NCBI RefSeq assembly: GCF_036226765.1
Contig: NZ_CP109017.1
Location: forward strand, 4,040,501 to 4,104,500
From: Streptomyces sp. NBC_00670
GTDB taxonomy: Bacteria; Actinomycetota; Actinomycetes; Streptomycetales; Streptomycetaceae
Length of the DNA: 64,000 nucleotides
Direction of reading: 5' to 3'
Shown: piece after piece, positions 1 through 8,424 of the stretch
Layout: every line of letters starts with the position of its first letter
Position numbering within the stretch: position 1 is the stretch's first letter
The notes under the pieces: model-generated
The model's input: the letters and a program-made list of their open reading frames with translations, nothing else
Told to the model about the DNA's origin: nothing
Database searches by the model: none
Position numbers and translations under genes: made by a program

Positions 1-459
1 ACCATGGAAGTCACGGATCGTTCGCGACCGTGCTAACCCGGTCCGACTCCTCCCCCCCCGAGTCGGCCGTGGAGACGACCCCCGCTCTCCCCCCCGGCGG
101 GGGTCGTCGCATGTCCGGGTGGGTTTTCTCATTCCTGGTCGGTTGAGGGCGTCGTCCTGCGCTCGGCAGAGCGAAGGATGTCATGAGCATGCTTGGTTAC
201 CCCCGGTAGTCGCCGGGTTGCGGTACGAAAGTCGTACACCGTTCACCGATATGGGTGAGGGCGATATCCACAATCGCCGAGTTGTCCACCGTTTTGGACC
301 AAGATCCACACGATTTCGGGGATCGCCTCATCGTGTTTCCAGCGCGTCCGCTCGCGGCGAGTTCGGCGGAGTTCATGGCCGGTTGTCGTTTGTCGGACGC
401 AATGGCCGGTTCGTATCGGCGCTCGCCGTGAGAACCCGACAACGAAGGGGCTGGGAACC
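1..459. other. Left-edge intergenic region upstream of ssd
   Basis: No convincing gene. The first 110 bases hold two hairpins that look like the terminator of an off-window gene. The rest is less G+C-rich than its surroundings and is probably the leader and promoter of the ssd-tad operon. Three sequences resemble DnaA boxes: ATATCCACA at 264, TTGTCCACC at 282 and AGATCCACA at 302. Reading frames across 119-523 lack an obvious ribosome site and family resemblance, so I treat them as chance. Confidence 0.5.
43..108. terminator. Double hairpin terminator
   Basis: Two successive inverted repeats: a 7-bp stem (CCGACTC 43-49 with GAGTCGG 60-66) and a perfect 12-bp stem (74-85 with 97-108). Each encloses a C-rich loop. 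There is no U-tract, as is usual for actinobacterial terminators. It probably ends a gene lying left of the window. Confidence 0.6.
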
Positions 460-1554
460 GTGGCGGAAACCATCGCACACGACGGAACACACCGCGCCGA
501 GGGCCGGCAGCGCGGACCACTGATCGTCACCGAGGACAGCGAACTCCTCGACGACCTGCTGCGCCTGTGCGCGGCCGCCGGCGCGCGGCCCGAGGTGCAT
601 CCGACGGTGCCCGAGGGGCGGGAACGCTGGGAGGCGGCGCCCCTGGTGCTGGTCGGGGACGACGCGGTGCCCCGGGTGCGCGGGGCCACCCGCAGGCGGG
701 GGGTGGTGCTGGTGGGCCGGGACCAGGACGACTCGGGCGTGTGGCGCCGCGCCGTGGAGATCGGGGCCGACCACGTCCTCGTCCTCCCGGACGGGGAACA
801 GTGGCTGGTGGACCGCATCGCCGACGTCACCGAGGGCGTGGGCCGCCCGGCGTTGACGGTCGGGGTACTCGGCGGCCGCGGCGGGGCCGGTGCTTCCACG
901 CTGGCCTGCGCGCTCGCCGTCACCTCCGCCCGCGAGGGCCGGCGCGCCCTCCTGGTGGACGCCGACCCGCTGGGCGGCGGGCTGGACGTCCTGCTCGGCG
1001 GCGAGACGGCACACGGTCTGCGCTGGCCCGCCTTCACCGCCTCACGGGGCCGCGTCGGCAGCGGGGCGCTGGAGGAGTCCCTGCCCGCGCTGCACGGCCT
1101 GCGGGTGCTGAGCTGGGATCGGAGCGACGCCGTGACGGTGCCGCCGGAAGCGGTCCGCGCCGTCCTGGCCGCCGCCCGGCGACGCGGCGGCACGGTGGTC
1201 GTCGACCTGCCGCGCCGCGTCGACGAGGGCACCGCCGAAGTGCTCGCCCAGGTCGACCTGGGACTCCTGGTCGTCCCGGCCGAACTGCGCGCGATCGCCG
1301 CGGCCCGGCGGGTGGCGTCGGCGGCCGCCATGGTCCTGCGCGACCTCCGGGTCGCCGTGCGCGCCCCCTACGCGCCCGGGCTGGACGACCGCGAGGTGGC
1401 CCGGCTGCTGGGGCTGCCGTTGGCCGGCGAGGTGCCCACGGAACTCCTCTCCCCGGACGGCGGCACCCCGCCCGGCGCGGCTGCCCGCGGCCCGCTCGCC
1501 CGCTTCTGCTCGGCCTTCTGGAGCCGGGCCCTGACCGGGACGGAGGCGGCGTGA
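460..1554 (+). CDS. ssd: Septum site-determining protein Ssd / CpaE-like MinD-family ATPase
   Basis: 364 aa. A receiver-like N-terminal half is followed by a ParA/MinD-type ATPase fold. A deviant Walker A is visible around residues 138-147 (GGRGGAGAST), with Arg where the signature Lys of a deviant P-loop is expected, so ATP use is uncertain. LLVDADPLGGGLD follows as the switch/Walker A-prime region. CpaE-like proteins head Tad pilus operons and help localise the assembly machine; the actinobacterial branch is annotated as septum site-determining. GTG start. The stop overlaps the tadA start as GTGA, so the two are translationally coupled. Confidence 0.85.
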   Translation: MAETIAHDGTHRAEGRQRGPLIVTEDSELLDDLLRLCAAAGARPEVHPTVPEGRERWEAAPLVLVGDDAVPRVRGATRRRGVVLVGRDQDDSGVWRRAVEIGADHVLVLPDGEQWLVDRIADVTEGVGRPALTVGVLGGRGGAGASTLACALAVTSAREGRRALLVDADPLGGGLDVLLGGETAHGLRWPAFTASRGRVGSGALEESLPALHGLRVLSWDRSDAVTVPPEAVRAVLAAARRRGGTVVVDLPRRVDEGTAEVLAQVDLGLLVVPAELRAIAAARRVASAAAMVLRDLRVAVRAPYAPGLDDREVARLLGLPLAGEVPTELLSPDGGTPPGAAARGPLARFCSAFWSRALTGTEAA

Positions 1555-2873
1555 ACGGCGTCGGCGTACGGAACACGGGCGCCGACCGCGGCGGCGGAGC
1601 CACCGGGGACAGCGGCGCCGTACGGTCCGAAGCCGGACACGCCGCGCTGCTCGACGGGGTGCGGCGGTGGCTGGCCGAGAGCGGGGCCGAACCGACACCG
1701 GCACGCGTGGCGCAGGCCCTGCGCGCGCAGGGCAGGGTCCTCGGGGACGCCGAGGTCCTCGGCGCCGCCGAGCGGCTGCGCTCCGAACTGGTCGGCAGCG
1801 GCCCGCTGGAACCACTGCTCGCCGACCCCTTGGTCACCGACGTCCTGGTGTCGGCACCCGACCGGGTCTGGGTGGACCGCGGCGGCGGCCTGGTGCTGAC
1901 CCCGGTGACCTTCCCGGACGCGGCGGCCGTACGACGCCTCGCGCAGCGCCTCGCGGCCGTGGCGGGACGACGCCTGGACGACGCCCGGCCCTGGGTGGAC
2001 GCCCGGCTCCCGGACGGCACCCGACTGCACGCGGTCCTGCCGCCGGTCGCCGTAGGTTCCACCTGCCTGTCCCTGCGCGTGGTCAGACCCCGCGCCTTCA
2101 CGCTCGGCGAACTGGTCGCGGCGGGCACGGTGCCGCCCGGCGGCGACCGCCTGCTGCGGGCACTGATCGACGCCCGGCTGTCGTACGTCATCAGCGGCGG
2201 TACCGGTACGGGCAAGACGACGCTGCTCAGCGCCCTGCTGGGCCTGGTGGACCCCGGCGAGCGGATCGTGCTCGCCGAGGACTCCGCGGAACTGCGGCCC
2301 GACCACCCCCATGTGGTGCGGCTGGAGGGGCGGCCCGCCAACCAGGAGGGCGCCGGCCTGGTCGAACTGCCGGACCTGGTGCGGCAGGCGCTGCGGATGA
2401 GACCCGACCGGCTGGTCGTAGGCGAAGTGCGCGGCCCCGAGGTCGTCTCCCTGCTGGCAGCCCTCAACACGGGTCACGACGGCGGCTCGGGGACGCTCCA
2501 TGCCAACGCGGCGGCCCAGGTACCGGCCCGTCTGGAGGCCCTCGGCACCGCCGCCGGACTCGACCGCGCGGCCCTGCACAGCCAGCTCGCCGCCGCGCTG
2601 TCGGTCGTCCTGCACCTCGTGCGCGACCGCGCCGGGCGGCGGCGCATCGCCGAGGTGCACGTCCTGGAGCGGGACGCGGCGGGGTGGGTGGTCACGGTGC
2701 CCGCGCTGCGCTGGGGCAGGGAGGCGTTCAGACGCGAGGTGGGCTGGGAGCGGCTGCGCGCGCTGCTCCGGCAGGCGGGCGCGGACGAGGAGATGACGAC
2801 GGAGGCCGGGCGAGGACAGGAGCCGTACATGACAGGGACCGGGCGGTCACCGGCGCCGGGAGCCAGGCGATGA
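1551..2873 (+). CDS. tadA: Type II/IV secretion ATPase, TadA/CpaF family
   Basis: 440 aa hexameric ATPase expected to power Flp/Tad pilus assembly at the inner face of the membrane. Visible motifs: Walker A GGTGTGKT (residues 216-223), the acidic AEDSAELRPDHPH box, and RPDRLVVGEVRG with the Walker B Glu, then TGHDGGSGTLHAN. The GTG start at 1551 overlaps the ssd stop. The frame is open further upstream, but that part is a shadow of ssd. Ends in ATGA with the mini-ORF at 2870. Confidence 0.93.
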   Translation: MNGVGVRNTGADRGGGATGDSGAVRSEAGHAALLDGVRRWLAESGAEPTPARVAQALRAQGRVLGDAEVLGAAERLRSELVGSGPLEPLLADPLVTDVLVSAPDRVWVDRGGGLVLTPVTFPDAAAVRRLAQRLAAVAGRRLDDARPWVDARLPDGTRLHAVLPPVAVGSTCLSLRVVRPRAFTLGELVAAGTVPPGGDRLLRALIDARLSYVISGGTGTGKTTLLSALLGLVDPGERIVLAEDSAELRPDHPHVVRLEGRPANQEGAGLVELPDLVRQALRMRPDRLVVGEVRGPEVVSLLAALNTGHDGGSGTLHANAAAQVPARLEALGTAAGLDRAALHSQLAAALSVVLHLVRDRAGRRRIAEVHVLERDAAGWVVTVPALRWGREAFRREVGWERLRALLRQAGADEEMTTEAGRGQEPYMTGTGRSPAPGARR

Positions 2874-2941
2874 CGAAGGGGATCGAGGGCCGGGCGATGA
2901 CGGGGAGCGGAAGCCGGATGGCGACGGGGGCTGGGCGATGA
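2870..2941 (+). CDS. 23-codon linker ORF between tadA and tadB
   Basis: ATG at 2870 overlaps the tadA stop (ATGA) and its own TGA at 2939 overlaps the tadB ATG (ATGA). It encodes 23 residues rich in Gly, Met and Arg. The DNA repeats the string GGGCGATGACGGGGA at 2892 and 2933, so the start-site context has been duplicated. It probably serves to pass ribosomes from tadA to tadB; a function for the peptide itself is not evident. Confidence 0.35.
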   Translation: MTKGIEGRAMTGSGSRMATGAGR

Positions 2942-3804
2942 CGGGGATCGGCGCGGTGGGCACGGGTGCGGGTCTGGCCTGCGCGGGGGCCGCCGCCTGG
3001 CTGCTCGGCGGCCGGAACGGCGGGCCGGGACGGGCGCGGCTGCTGCTCGCCGGTGCGGACGGAGCGGCGGGAGCGGGCGCTGGGCCGCCGCCCTGGCAGC
3101 GGGCGCTGGCGAGGGCGCGCCGGCTCGGGGCCGAGTGGTGGGCGGTGGTCGCGGGTGCGGTGCTCGCGCTGCTCGGAATGTCGGTACTGCCGCTGGTGGC
3201 CGGCGCGCTCGGGGTCCCCGCACTGCGGAGGGTGAGCCTGGCCCGGGCGGCGGGACGGGACCGGGAGCGCCAGGGGGAGGCGGTCATCGCGCTGTGCGCG
3301 GCGCTCGCCGGAGAGGTGCGCGCCGGACGGCAGCCGGGCGAGGCTCTGCGGCACGCGGCGCGGGACTCGGGCGGCCTGGGCGGCGCCGGAGCAGCGGTGC
3401 TCGCGGCGGCCCGGTTCGGGGGCGACGTACCCGGTGCGCTCGCCGAAGCCGCACGCGGGCCGGGTGCGGAAGGGCTCCTCGGGCTCGCGGCCTGCTGGCG
3501 GGTGGCCGTCGACCGGGGCGCGGGTCTGGCCGCCGGGCTCGACCGGCTCGAGGCCGCCCTGCGCGCGGAGCGCGACCAGCGGGCCGATCTGCGGGCCCAG
3601 CTGGCGGGTGCCCGGTCGACGGCGGTGATGCTCGCCGGCCTCCCCGTGCTCGGCCTGCTGCTGGGCACCGCCCTGGGTGCGGACCCGCTGCACGTGGTGC
3701 TGCACACCGGGCCGGGGCTGGTGTGTCTGCTCGTCGGCGCGGCGCTGGAGGGCGCGGGGCTGTGGTGGGCGCTGCGGATCGTGCGGGGAGCGGAGGCGGC
3801 ATGA
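2938..3804 (+). CDS. TadB-like type II secretion system F-domain membrane protein
   Basis: 288 aa. An N-terminal hydrophobic segment (about 3-22), a second pair near 60-95, a soluble helical T2SSF-type domain with the typical ALAGEVRAGRQPGEAL stretch, and two C-terminal membrane helices (AVMLAGLPVLGLLLGTALG and the segment around residue 260). This is the TadB role: inner-membrane platform of the pilus machine. ATGA overlap with tadC at 3801. The start is set by the overlap with the linker ORF. Confidence 0.85.
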   Translation: MTGIGAVGTGAGLACAGAAAWLLGGRNGGPGRARLLLAGADGAAGAGAGPPPWQRALARARRLGAEWWAVVAGAVLALLGMSVLPLVAGALGVPALRRVSLARAAGRDRERQGEAVIALCAALAGEVRAGRQPGEALRHAARDSGGLGGAGAAVLAAARFGGDVPGALAEAARGPGAEGLLGLAACWRVAVDRGAGLAAGLDRLEAALRAERDQRADLRAQLAGARSTAVMLAGLPVLGLLLGTALGADPLHVVLHTGPGLVCLLVGAALEGAGLWWALRIVRGAEAA

Positions 3805-4643
3805 GCGGGGAGTTCATGGATGTACTCCTGGCGGCGCGGGCGGATCCCTGGATCGTCCACAGGCTGGGGACAGTGTGTGCGGTGGCGGCGGCCCTGTGGT
3901 GGCCGGCCCGCGCCCTGATCCGGATGCGGCGCGCACACCGACTGCGCCGGAGGCTGGGCGCGGTGTTGCCGCGCACCACGACGGCTCCTCGGCGGTACGA
4001 GGCCCGGCTACGGGACGCGGCACGGCGGTGGCTGCCCCTGGCCGGGGCGGCAGCCGGCACGTGGGCCCTGATCGGGGGCGTCGGCGGCCTGTTGGCGGGG
4101 CTGCTCGTGGGGGCCGCCCTGCGATGGTGGCGCCTGCGGCGCGGCGGCACCGGGAGCGGCGCCCGGGCCGGGGACACGGCGTACGACGCCGTCCTGGCCG
4201 CCCGTCAACTGCCGCTCGCGGCGGATCTGCTGGCCGCCTGCATCGCGGCCGGTGCCACCCCGGTGACCGCGGCCCGGGCGGTGGGCGAGGCGCTCGCGGG
4301 GCCGGTCGGGGAGCGGCTGGCCACCGGGGCGGCCGAGGTACGGCTCGGTGGTGAACCGGCCGCCGCCTGGCGGGGGCTCGCGGAGCTGCCGGGCGCCGGA
4401 CCGCTGGCCCGGCTGCTGGAGCGGGCCGGTGACTCCGGCGCCCCGGCCGCCGTACCCGTGGCCCGCCTCGCGGCGGAGGCCCGTGCGGAGCGGGGCCGCG
4501 CCGCGACGGCCCGGGCACGGCGGGCGGGCGTCCTGATCACCCTGCCGGTGGGGCTGTTCTTCCTGCCCGCGTTCCTCATGGTCGGCGTCCTGCCCGTGGT
4601 GATCGGCCTGGCCGGCGGGCTGCTGAGCGGGGGTGGCGGCTGA
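3801..4643 (+). CDS. TadC-like type II secretion system F-domain membrane protein
   Basis: 280 aa, second platform protein of the Tad system. A hydrophobic helix lies near 25-40, paired helices near 77-105 (WALIGGVGGLLAGLLVGAAL), a T2SSF-like domain (LPLAADLLAACIAAGATPVTAARAVGEAL), and a strongly hydrophobic C-terminus (VLITLPVGLFFLPAFLMVGVLP). ATG at 3801 overlaps the tadB stop. The frame is open far upstream, but that stretch is antiphase to tadB. Confidence 0.85.
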   Translation: MSGEFMDVLLAARADPWIVHRLGTVCAVAAALWWPARALIRMRRAHRLRRRLGAVLPRTTTAPRRYEARLRDAARRWLPLAGAAAGTWALIGGVGGLLAGLLVGAALRWWRLRRGGTGSGARAGDTAYDAVLAARQLPLAADLLAACIAAGATPVTAARAVGEALAGPVGERLATGAAEVRLGGEPAAAWRGLAELPGAGPLARLLERAGDSGAPAAVPVARLAAEARAERGRAATARARRAGVLITLPVGLFFLPAFLMVGVLPVVIGLAGGLLSGGGG

Positions 4644-4695
4644 CGAGAAGGCGGCGCGACGGACGCGCGCACGGACATCGACGGACGAGCGCATT

Positions 4696-4750
4696 ACGGA
4701 CAACAGACACGCACCACGGACAACCGACACGCACCACGGACAACCGACAA
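4696..4750. repeat. 20-bp tandem repeat upstream of the pilin gene
   Basis: About two and a half copies of a 20-bp unit (CAACCGACACGCACCACGGA; copies at 4701 and 4721, partial at 4741; one mismatch in the first). It lies between tadC and the pilin gene, in the leader of the pilin reading frame. Confidence 0.8.
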
Positions 4751-4782
4751 GAACGACGCATGACGACGACACGGGGGTCGAG

Positions 4783-5022
4783 ATGAGCAGGACGAGCAGG
4801 GCGGTACGAGTACGGACACGCGCACGGGCGCGGATGCGGGTGCTGACGCACAGGGCGCGGGCGGTGCTCCGCAGGGACGGCGGAATGGTCACTTCCGAAT
4901 ACGCCGTCGGCATCATCGCGGCAGTGGGGCTCGCGGCGGTGCTGTACAAGGTGCTCACCAGCGGCCAGGTGGCCGGGGAGTTGCAGGACATCGTGAAGCG
5001 GGCGCTCAGTGTCCGCATGTGA
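4783..5022 (+). CDS. Flp/TadA-type pilin-like small protein (DUF4244 type)
   Basis: 79 aa. A basic N-terminal leader ends in GGMVTSEYAVG, which resembles the Flp prepilin cleavage region (Gly before a hydrophobic stretch with Glu-Tyr at +5/+6). One hydrophobic helix (AVGIIAAVGLAAVLYKVL) and a short tail follow. This would be the main pilus subunit, though no prepilin peptidase gene is seen in the window. ATG at 4783 is preferred; an in-frame start at 4633 would add 50 low-complexity residues encoded across the tandem repeat. Confidence 0.8.
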   Translation: MSRTSRAVRVRTRARARMRVLTHRARAVLRRDGGMVTSEYAVGIIAAVGLAAVLYKVLTSGQVAGELQDIVKRALSVRM

Positions 5023-5434
5023 ACGGGGACGGCCCGCCAGTGAACGGGACGGCGGGGGCGCCACACGGAGGGTGGTCGCGAACCGTCCGGGCGACCGGGG
5101 CTTCGTGACGGCGGAGGCGGCCGTGGTGCTGCCCGCACTGGTGCTCTTCGTCATGGCGCTGATGTGGGCGCTGCTCGCCGCCTCCGCGCAGATCCAGTGC
5201 GTGGACGCGGCGCGGGCCGGGGCCAGGGCGGCGGCCCGGCAGGACCCGCCCGACGCGGTCGAGGCGATGGCCCGCCGGGCGGCCCCCGACGGGGCGGCGG
5301 TCACGGTGGGCCGGGAGGGCGACCTCGTCCGGGTGACGGTGGTGGCGCATCCGCCGGGGCCCGACGTGCTGCCGCTGGAGCTGCGGAGCACGGCCGTGGC
5401 ACTGGCGGAGGAGACGGTGGGAGTGGGCGCATGA
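5009..5434 (+). CDS. TadE-like pseudopilin
   Basis: 141 aa from GTG 5009, or 120 aa from GTG 5072, which is nearer the conserved part. The signature GFVTAEAAVVLPALVLFVMA is the TadE prepilin-like region, followed by a membrane helix and AARAGARAAARQ, then a small extracytoplasmic domain. It overlaps the pilin gene end by 14 bases if the first start is used. TadE proteins are minor pilins or assembly factors. It ends in ATGA with the next gene. Confidence 0.8.
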   Translation: MSACERGRPASERDGGGATRRVVANRPGDRGFVTAEAAVVLPALVLFVMALMWALLAASAQIQCVDAARAGARAAARQDPPDAVEAMARRAAPDGAAVTVGREGDLVRVTVVAHPPGPDVLPLELRSTAVALAEETVGVGA

Positions 5435-6387
5435 GAGCGGAGGGAGGAGAGGCAGGCGAGCGTGGTGCACGGGCCATGCGCGTCCCGCGCGCTGCCCGCG
5501 GCGATGGTGGCTTCGCGAGCATCTGGGTGGTCTTCGCGCTCGCCGGGATCTGTGCCGTGTTCGGTGCGCTGCTGCTGGCGGGCCACGCGGTGGTGGTCCG
5601 GCACCGGGCGGCGGCCGCCGCGGACCTCGCCGCACTGGCGGCGGCCGACCGCTGGGCGGCGGGCGGCGGGCCGGCCTGCGACACGGCCGAGCGGGTGGCG
5701 CGGGCACAGGGCGCGCGGCTGGTGCGGTGCGTGGTCGAGGGCGAGATCTCCGACGTGACGGCGGCCTCGGGCCGGGCGCCGTTCGCGGTCCGGGTACGGG
5801 CCCGGGCGGGCCCGCCCGGCGCCTACCCGGCCGAGGACACCGCCCCGCCGGCCCCCTCGGCCACGCCCTCCGCGGACTCCTCGGCCGGGCCTCCCTCCGG
5901 CGCCTCCCGCAGCAGCACCGTGAGCAGTCGTACGGCGCCCCGCTTGTGCAGCGGCTCGTTGCCGTTGCCGCACTTGGGGGACTGGATGCAGGACGGGCAG
6001 CCGGCCTCGCACTCGCAGGAGGCGATGGCCTCGCGGGTGGCGGTGAGCCACTCCCGGGCGGTGTGGAAGGCGCGCTCGGCGAACCCGGCGCCGCCCGGGT
6101 GGCCGTCGTACACGAAGACCGTCGGCAGCAGGGTGTCGGGGTGGAGGGGGAGGGAGACCCCGCCGATGTCCCAGCGGTCGCACGTGGCGAAGAGCGGGAG
6201 CAGACCGATGGACGCGTGCTCGGCGGCGTGCAGGGCGCCGCCGAGGATCTCCGGGTTGATCCGGGCCGCGTCGAGCTGGTCCTCGGTGACCGTCCACCAC
6301 ACCGCGCGGGTGCGCAGCGTACGCGGAGGGAGGTCGAGCTTGGTCTCGCCCAGTACCTCGCCGGTGAGGACACGGCGGCGCAGATAG
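5431..6387 (+). CDS. Rv3654c/TadG-like protein with anomalous antisense extension
   Basis: 318 codons. Residues 1 to about 130 look like a TadE/TadG-like actinobacterial protein (GFASIWVVFALAGICAVFGA membrane helix, then HRAAAAADLAALAAADRWA, the usual pattern of this family of about 120-130 aa). Beyond that the frame has no stop and runs 565 bp through the antisense of the convergent helicase gene, giving residues of no recognisable family. Either the native stop was lost, there is a sequencing or real frameshift near 5800, or the tail is truly translated. Start overlaps tadE as ATGA. Confidence 0.65.
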   Translation: MRAEGGEAGERGARAMRVPRAARGDGGFASIWVVFALAGICAVFGALLLAGHAVVVRHRAAAAADLAALAAADRWAAGGGPACDTAERVARAQGARLVRCVVEGEISDVTAASGRAPFAVRVRARAGPPGAYPAEDTAPPAPSATPSADSSAGPPSGASRSSTVSSRTAPRLCSGSLPLPHLGDWMQDGQPASHSQEAMASRVAVSHSRAVWKARSANPAPPGWPSYTKTVGSRVSGWRGRETPPMSQRSHVAKSGSRPMDACSAACRAPPRISGLIRAASSWSSVTVHHTARVRSVRGGRSSLVSPSTSPVRTRRRR

Positions 6388-8342
6388 GAGACGACCTGGT
6401 TGGTGACCTCGACGGAGCCGTAGCAGAGCCGGCCCTCGCCCCAGGGAACCTCGACGTCCGTCTCCAGCACGGAGACCGCCGTGGTGTCGCGGGCGACGGT
6501 GGTGTACGGCGGCTCGGCCTGCTCGACCAGGGCGACGGAGTCCTCCAGGTCGAGCGAGCGCACCAGGTAGGTGCGGCCCTGGTGGAGGTGGACCGCGCCC
6601 TCGTGCACGGTGGTGTGCGCGGCGCCCGCGTCGACCGTGCCGAGCAGCCGCCCGGTGCCCTCCTCCACGACCTGCACCGGCCGTCCGCCCTGGCCGCGGA
6701 TGTCGGCGAGGTCGGCGGCGCGCTCCCGGCGTGTCCAGTGCCAGGCCCTGGTCCGGCGCCGCAGCAGACCGGCGGCTTCCAGCTGGGGCATCAGCTCCGC
6801 GCAGGCGGGACCGAAGAGCGTCAGGTCGTCCTCGGTCAGGGGCAGTTCCGCGGCGGCGGCGCACAGGTGCGGGGCGAGGACGTAGGGGTTGTCGGGGTCG
6901 AGGACGGTGGACTCGACGGGCTGGTCGAACAGGGCCTCGGGGTGGTGGACGAGGAAGGTGTCCAGCGGGTCGTCGCGGGCGACCAGCACCGCGAGGGCGC
7001 CCTGTCCTGCGCGGCCCGCCCGGCCGGCCTGCTGCCACAGCGAGGCGCGGGTGCCCGGGTAGCCGGCGATCAGGACGGCGTCCAGGCCCGAGACGTCGAT
7101 GCCGAGTTCGAGGGCGGTGGTGGCGGCGAGGCCGAGGAGTTCGCCGGAGTGCAGGGCGCGTTCCAGGGCGCGGCGCTCCTCGGGGAGGTAGCCGCCGCGG
7201 TAGGCGGCGACACGCCGGGCGAGCGGGCGTTCGCTCTCGGCCAGTCGTTCCTGGGCGATCAGCGAGATCAGCTCAGCGCCGCGCCGGGACCGTACGAAGG
7301 CGACCGAGCGCACGCCCTGCACGACGAGGTCGGTCAGCAGGTCGGCCGTCTCGGCGGTGGCGGTGCGGCGGACGGGGGCGCCCTTCTCGCCGTGCAGTTC
7401 GGTGAGCGGGGGCTCCCAGAGGGCGAACACCAGTTCACCGCGCGGGGAGGCGTCGTCCGCGACCTCCACCACCGGCAGCCCGGTCAGCCGGCCCGCTGCC
7501 ACGGCGGGGTCGGCGGCGGTGGCGGAGGCGAGGAGGAAGACGGGAGACGAGCCGTAGCGGGCGCACAGCCGGCGCAGCCGCCGCAGCACCTGGGCGACGT
7601 GCGAGCCGAAGACGCCCCGGTAGGTGTGGCACTCGTCGATGACCACGTACTTCAGGGCGCGCAGGAAGGAGGACCAGCGGGGGTGCGAGGGCAGGATCCC
7701 GCGGTGCAGCATGTCGGGATTGGTGAGGACGTAGTTGGCGTACTGGCGTACCCATTCGCGTTCTTCGGGCGCGGTGTCGCCGTCGTACACGGCGGGCCGG
7801 ACCGCCGTGCCCAAGGGCTCGGCGAGTTCCTTCACCGACCGGCACTGGTCGGCCGCGAGGGCCTTCGTGGGGGCCAGATAGAGCGCCGTGGCGCCCCGGC
7901 CGTTGGGTGCCTCCGAGCCGTCCAGGAGACGGGAGAGCACGGGCACGAGATAGGCCAGCGACTTGCCGGAGGCGGTGCCGGTGGCGACCACGACCGAGTC
8001 GCCGTCCAGCGCGTGTTCGGCGGCCAGTGCCTGGTGGGCCCAGGGGTGTTCGATACCGCAGTCGCGTACGGCGGCGAGCACCTCCGCACGAATCCGGTCA
8101 GGCCAGACGGCATGGCGGCCCGCCCGCGGGGGCAAGTGCTCCGTATGAGTGACGCGCGCAGCCCGGCTCGGCCCGCCGGCGAGCCGGTCCAGGACCGTGC
8201 CCGGAGGGGTCCGCCCCGCGGTGCCCGCCGGGGGTCGTTCGGATCGGTGATTCTTGGCCATCGGCACCGAGTGTGTCACCGGCGTGACGGACAATGGAGC
8301 CAAGGCGTCGTGCACGCCTGCCGGTAAGTGATTGAATGCCAT
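5823..8342 (-). CDS. MrfA-like DEAD/DEAH-box helicase with DUF1998 Cys cluster
   Basis: 839 aa superfamily 2 helicase. Visible: VVATGTASGKS (Walker A), VIDECHTYRGVFGSH (DECH box), LLASATAADP (motif III), ELGIDVSGLDAVLIAGYPGT and QQAGRAGRAGQGAL (motifs V and VI). Near the C-terminus CECEAGCPSC...CGNGNEPLHK is the four-Cys DUF1998 feature of YprA/MrfA, which in Bacillus repairs mitomycin C damage; a DNA repair role is inferred. ATG at 8342; codon 6 is TTA, the rare bldA-read codon. A later ATG at 8261 would avoid it. It diverges from bldG. Confidence 0.88.
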   Translation of the reverse strand: MAFNHLPAGVHDALAPLSVTPVTHSVPMAKNHRSERPPAGTAGRTPPGTVLDRLAGGPSRAARVTHTEHLPPRAGRHAVWPDRIRAEVLAAVRDCGIEHPWAHQALAAEHALDGDSVVVATGTASGKSLAYLVPVLSRLLDGSEAPNGRGATALYLAPTKALAADQCRSVKELAEPLGTAVRPAVYDGDTAPEEREWVRQYANYVLTNPDMLHRGILPSHPRWSSFLRALKYVVIDECHTYRGVFGSHVAQVLRRLRRLCARYGSSPVFLLASATAADPAVAAGRLTGLPVVEVADDASPRGELVFALWEPPLTELHGEKGAPVRRTATAETADLLTDLVVQGVRSVAFVRSRRGAELISLIAQERLAESERPLARRVAAYRGGYLPEERRALERALHSGELLGLAATTALELGIDVSGLDAVLIAGYPGTRASLWQQAGRAGRAGQGALAVLVARDDPLDTFLVHHPEALFDQPVESTVLDPDNPYVLAPHLCAAAAELPLTEDDLTLFGPACAELMPQLEAAGLLRRRTRAWHWTRRERAADLADIRGQGGRPVQVVEEGTGRLLGTVDAGAAHTTVHEGAVHLHQGRTYLVRSLDLEDSVALVEQAEPPYTTVARDTTAVSVLETDVEVPWGEGRLCYGSVEVTNQVVSYLRRRVLTGEVLGETKLDLPPRTLRTRAVWWTVTEDQLDAARINPEILGGALHAAEHASIGLLPLFATCDRWDIGGVSLPLHPDTLLPTVFVYDGHPGGAGFAERAFHTAREWLTATREAIASCECEAGCPSCIQSPKCGNGNEPLHKRGAVRLLTVLLREAPEGGPAEESAEGVAEGAGGAVSSAG

Positions 8343-8424
8343 CGCGGCTGGCGAACCGTCCCAGGGCTCTCATGCCGAGATGACCCGAAGGACGAACGCT
8401 CGATAGCAAGGTGCTGGAGGATCC

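Noticed and set aside
119..523. Open frame upstream of ssd
   Set aside because: Overlaps the ssd start, has no ribosome site and an atypical composition for a coding region.
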